Part shown: positions 63,836-64,000 of the stretch, one piece after another
Layout of the letters: every line of letters begins with the position of its first letter
Position numbering within the stretch: position 1 is the first letter of the stretch
Assembly: GCA_000403275.2 (NCBI GenBank)
Contig: KE159600.1
Coordinates: forward strand, 144,889 to 208,888
Length of the DNA: 64,000 bases
Source: Lachnospiraceae bacterium 28-4
GTDB lineage: Bacteria; Bacillota; Clostridia; Lachnospirales; Lachnospiraceae
Reading direction: 5' to 3'
Made by a program: the position numbers and the translations under genes
Notes under the pieces: generated by a model
Told to the model about the DNA's origin: nothing
The model's input: the letters and a program-made list of their open reading frames with translations, nothing else
The model's database searches: none

Positions 63836-64000
63836 ACTTTCAGACTGAGCCGAAAGTTCTTCGCTGGTAGCGGAGGTTTCCTGCGCTGCCGCGGAATTGC
63901 TTTCTACTACCTGCGATATCTGGCTCACGCCTATTTCGATTTCCTTCATGGCCGCCGCCTGTCTGTCCGATGCCTGACGCACATCTCCTACTGCAGAAAG
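63800..64000 (-). CDS. Methyl-accepting chemotaxis protein, C-terminal end (cut by window edge)
   Basis: The last 66 codons of a chemoreceptor signalling domain: ASDRQAAAMKEIEIGVSQISQVVESNSAAAQETSATSEELSAQSESLNSLVDQFKLD. The SxAAAQETSATSEEL stretch is the classical C-terminal methylation helix. It would relay ligand signals to CheA/CheW; the sensor part is outside the window. Confidence 0.93.
   Translation of the reverse strand, partial: LSAVGDVRQASDRQAAAMKEIEIGVSQISQVVESNSAAAQETSATSEELSAQSESLNSLVDQFKLD

Overview
The window looks like chromosomal DNA of a Gram-positive anaerobe of the class Clostridia, most likely a Lachnospiraceae gut commensal. The reasons are strong GGAGG ribosome-binding sites, a glmS ribozyme, a SAM-I riboswitch, an anaerobic (radical SAM) sulfatase maturase, GPH and GH2 lactose genes of gut-Firmicute type, and several small proteins I associate with that family. 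No database search was possible, so genus is not called.

The window splits into two halves. Positions 1 to about 21,600 are accessory: AT-rich, full of insertion sequences and broken genes. Two IS256-family copies in the same orientation (one cut by the window edge and ending at 125, one at 11301-12930) bracket a carbohydrate block. This block holds a small unknown gene, a HAD phosphatase, an AraC regulator facing a 25-codon mini-gene, and a lactose locus (AraC regulator, LacZ, GPH sugar transporter). The transporter is split by a 2.5-kb IS91-like element carrying its own tyrosine recombinase. Right of the second IS256 lie an ATPase remnant, two Rpn-type nuclease remnants (one with a visible one-base frameshift), a B12-type radical SAM gene, IS3 and IS256 scars, and an orphan two-gene membrane-protein operon. 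The island stops at the 3' end of lysS.

Positions 21,617 to 64,000 are mainly core genes, mostly on the minus strand: lysS, greA, dusB, coaX, birA, an ornithine carbamoyltransferase, NfeD/stomatin, a SleB-like hydrolase, proC, an rRNA/tRNA methyltransferase, pfkA, dnaE, glmS with its ribozyme, metK with SAM-I riboswitch, an HD-GYP protein, murA, a LysM/G5/M23 peptidase, dinB, a small alarmone synthetase, hemolysin III, galE and a UDP-sugar pyrophosphorylase. Set into this is a coherent catabolic cluster (44.2-52.4 kb): sulfatase, anaerobic sulfatase maturase, tripartite TctABC uptake system, an AraR-type GntR regulator and a TauE/SafE exporter. It reads as uptake and desulfation of an organic sulfate ester with anion export.

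The most unusual structure is non-coding. Three large foldback elements (A 34944-35271, B 35343-35723, C 55665-55993) plus a half copy (D) have 82-110-bp nearly perfect inverted arms whose sequences are unrelated between copies. Their inner core motifs are conserved, as are two internal hairpins in which the bases change but pairing is kept. A second family of 63-bp hairpins at gene 3' ends also shows compensatory changes (29092-29154, 51511-51573). A third repeat is a 37-bp unit found as tandem pairs at two loci. I did not recognise any of the three as a described family.
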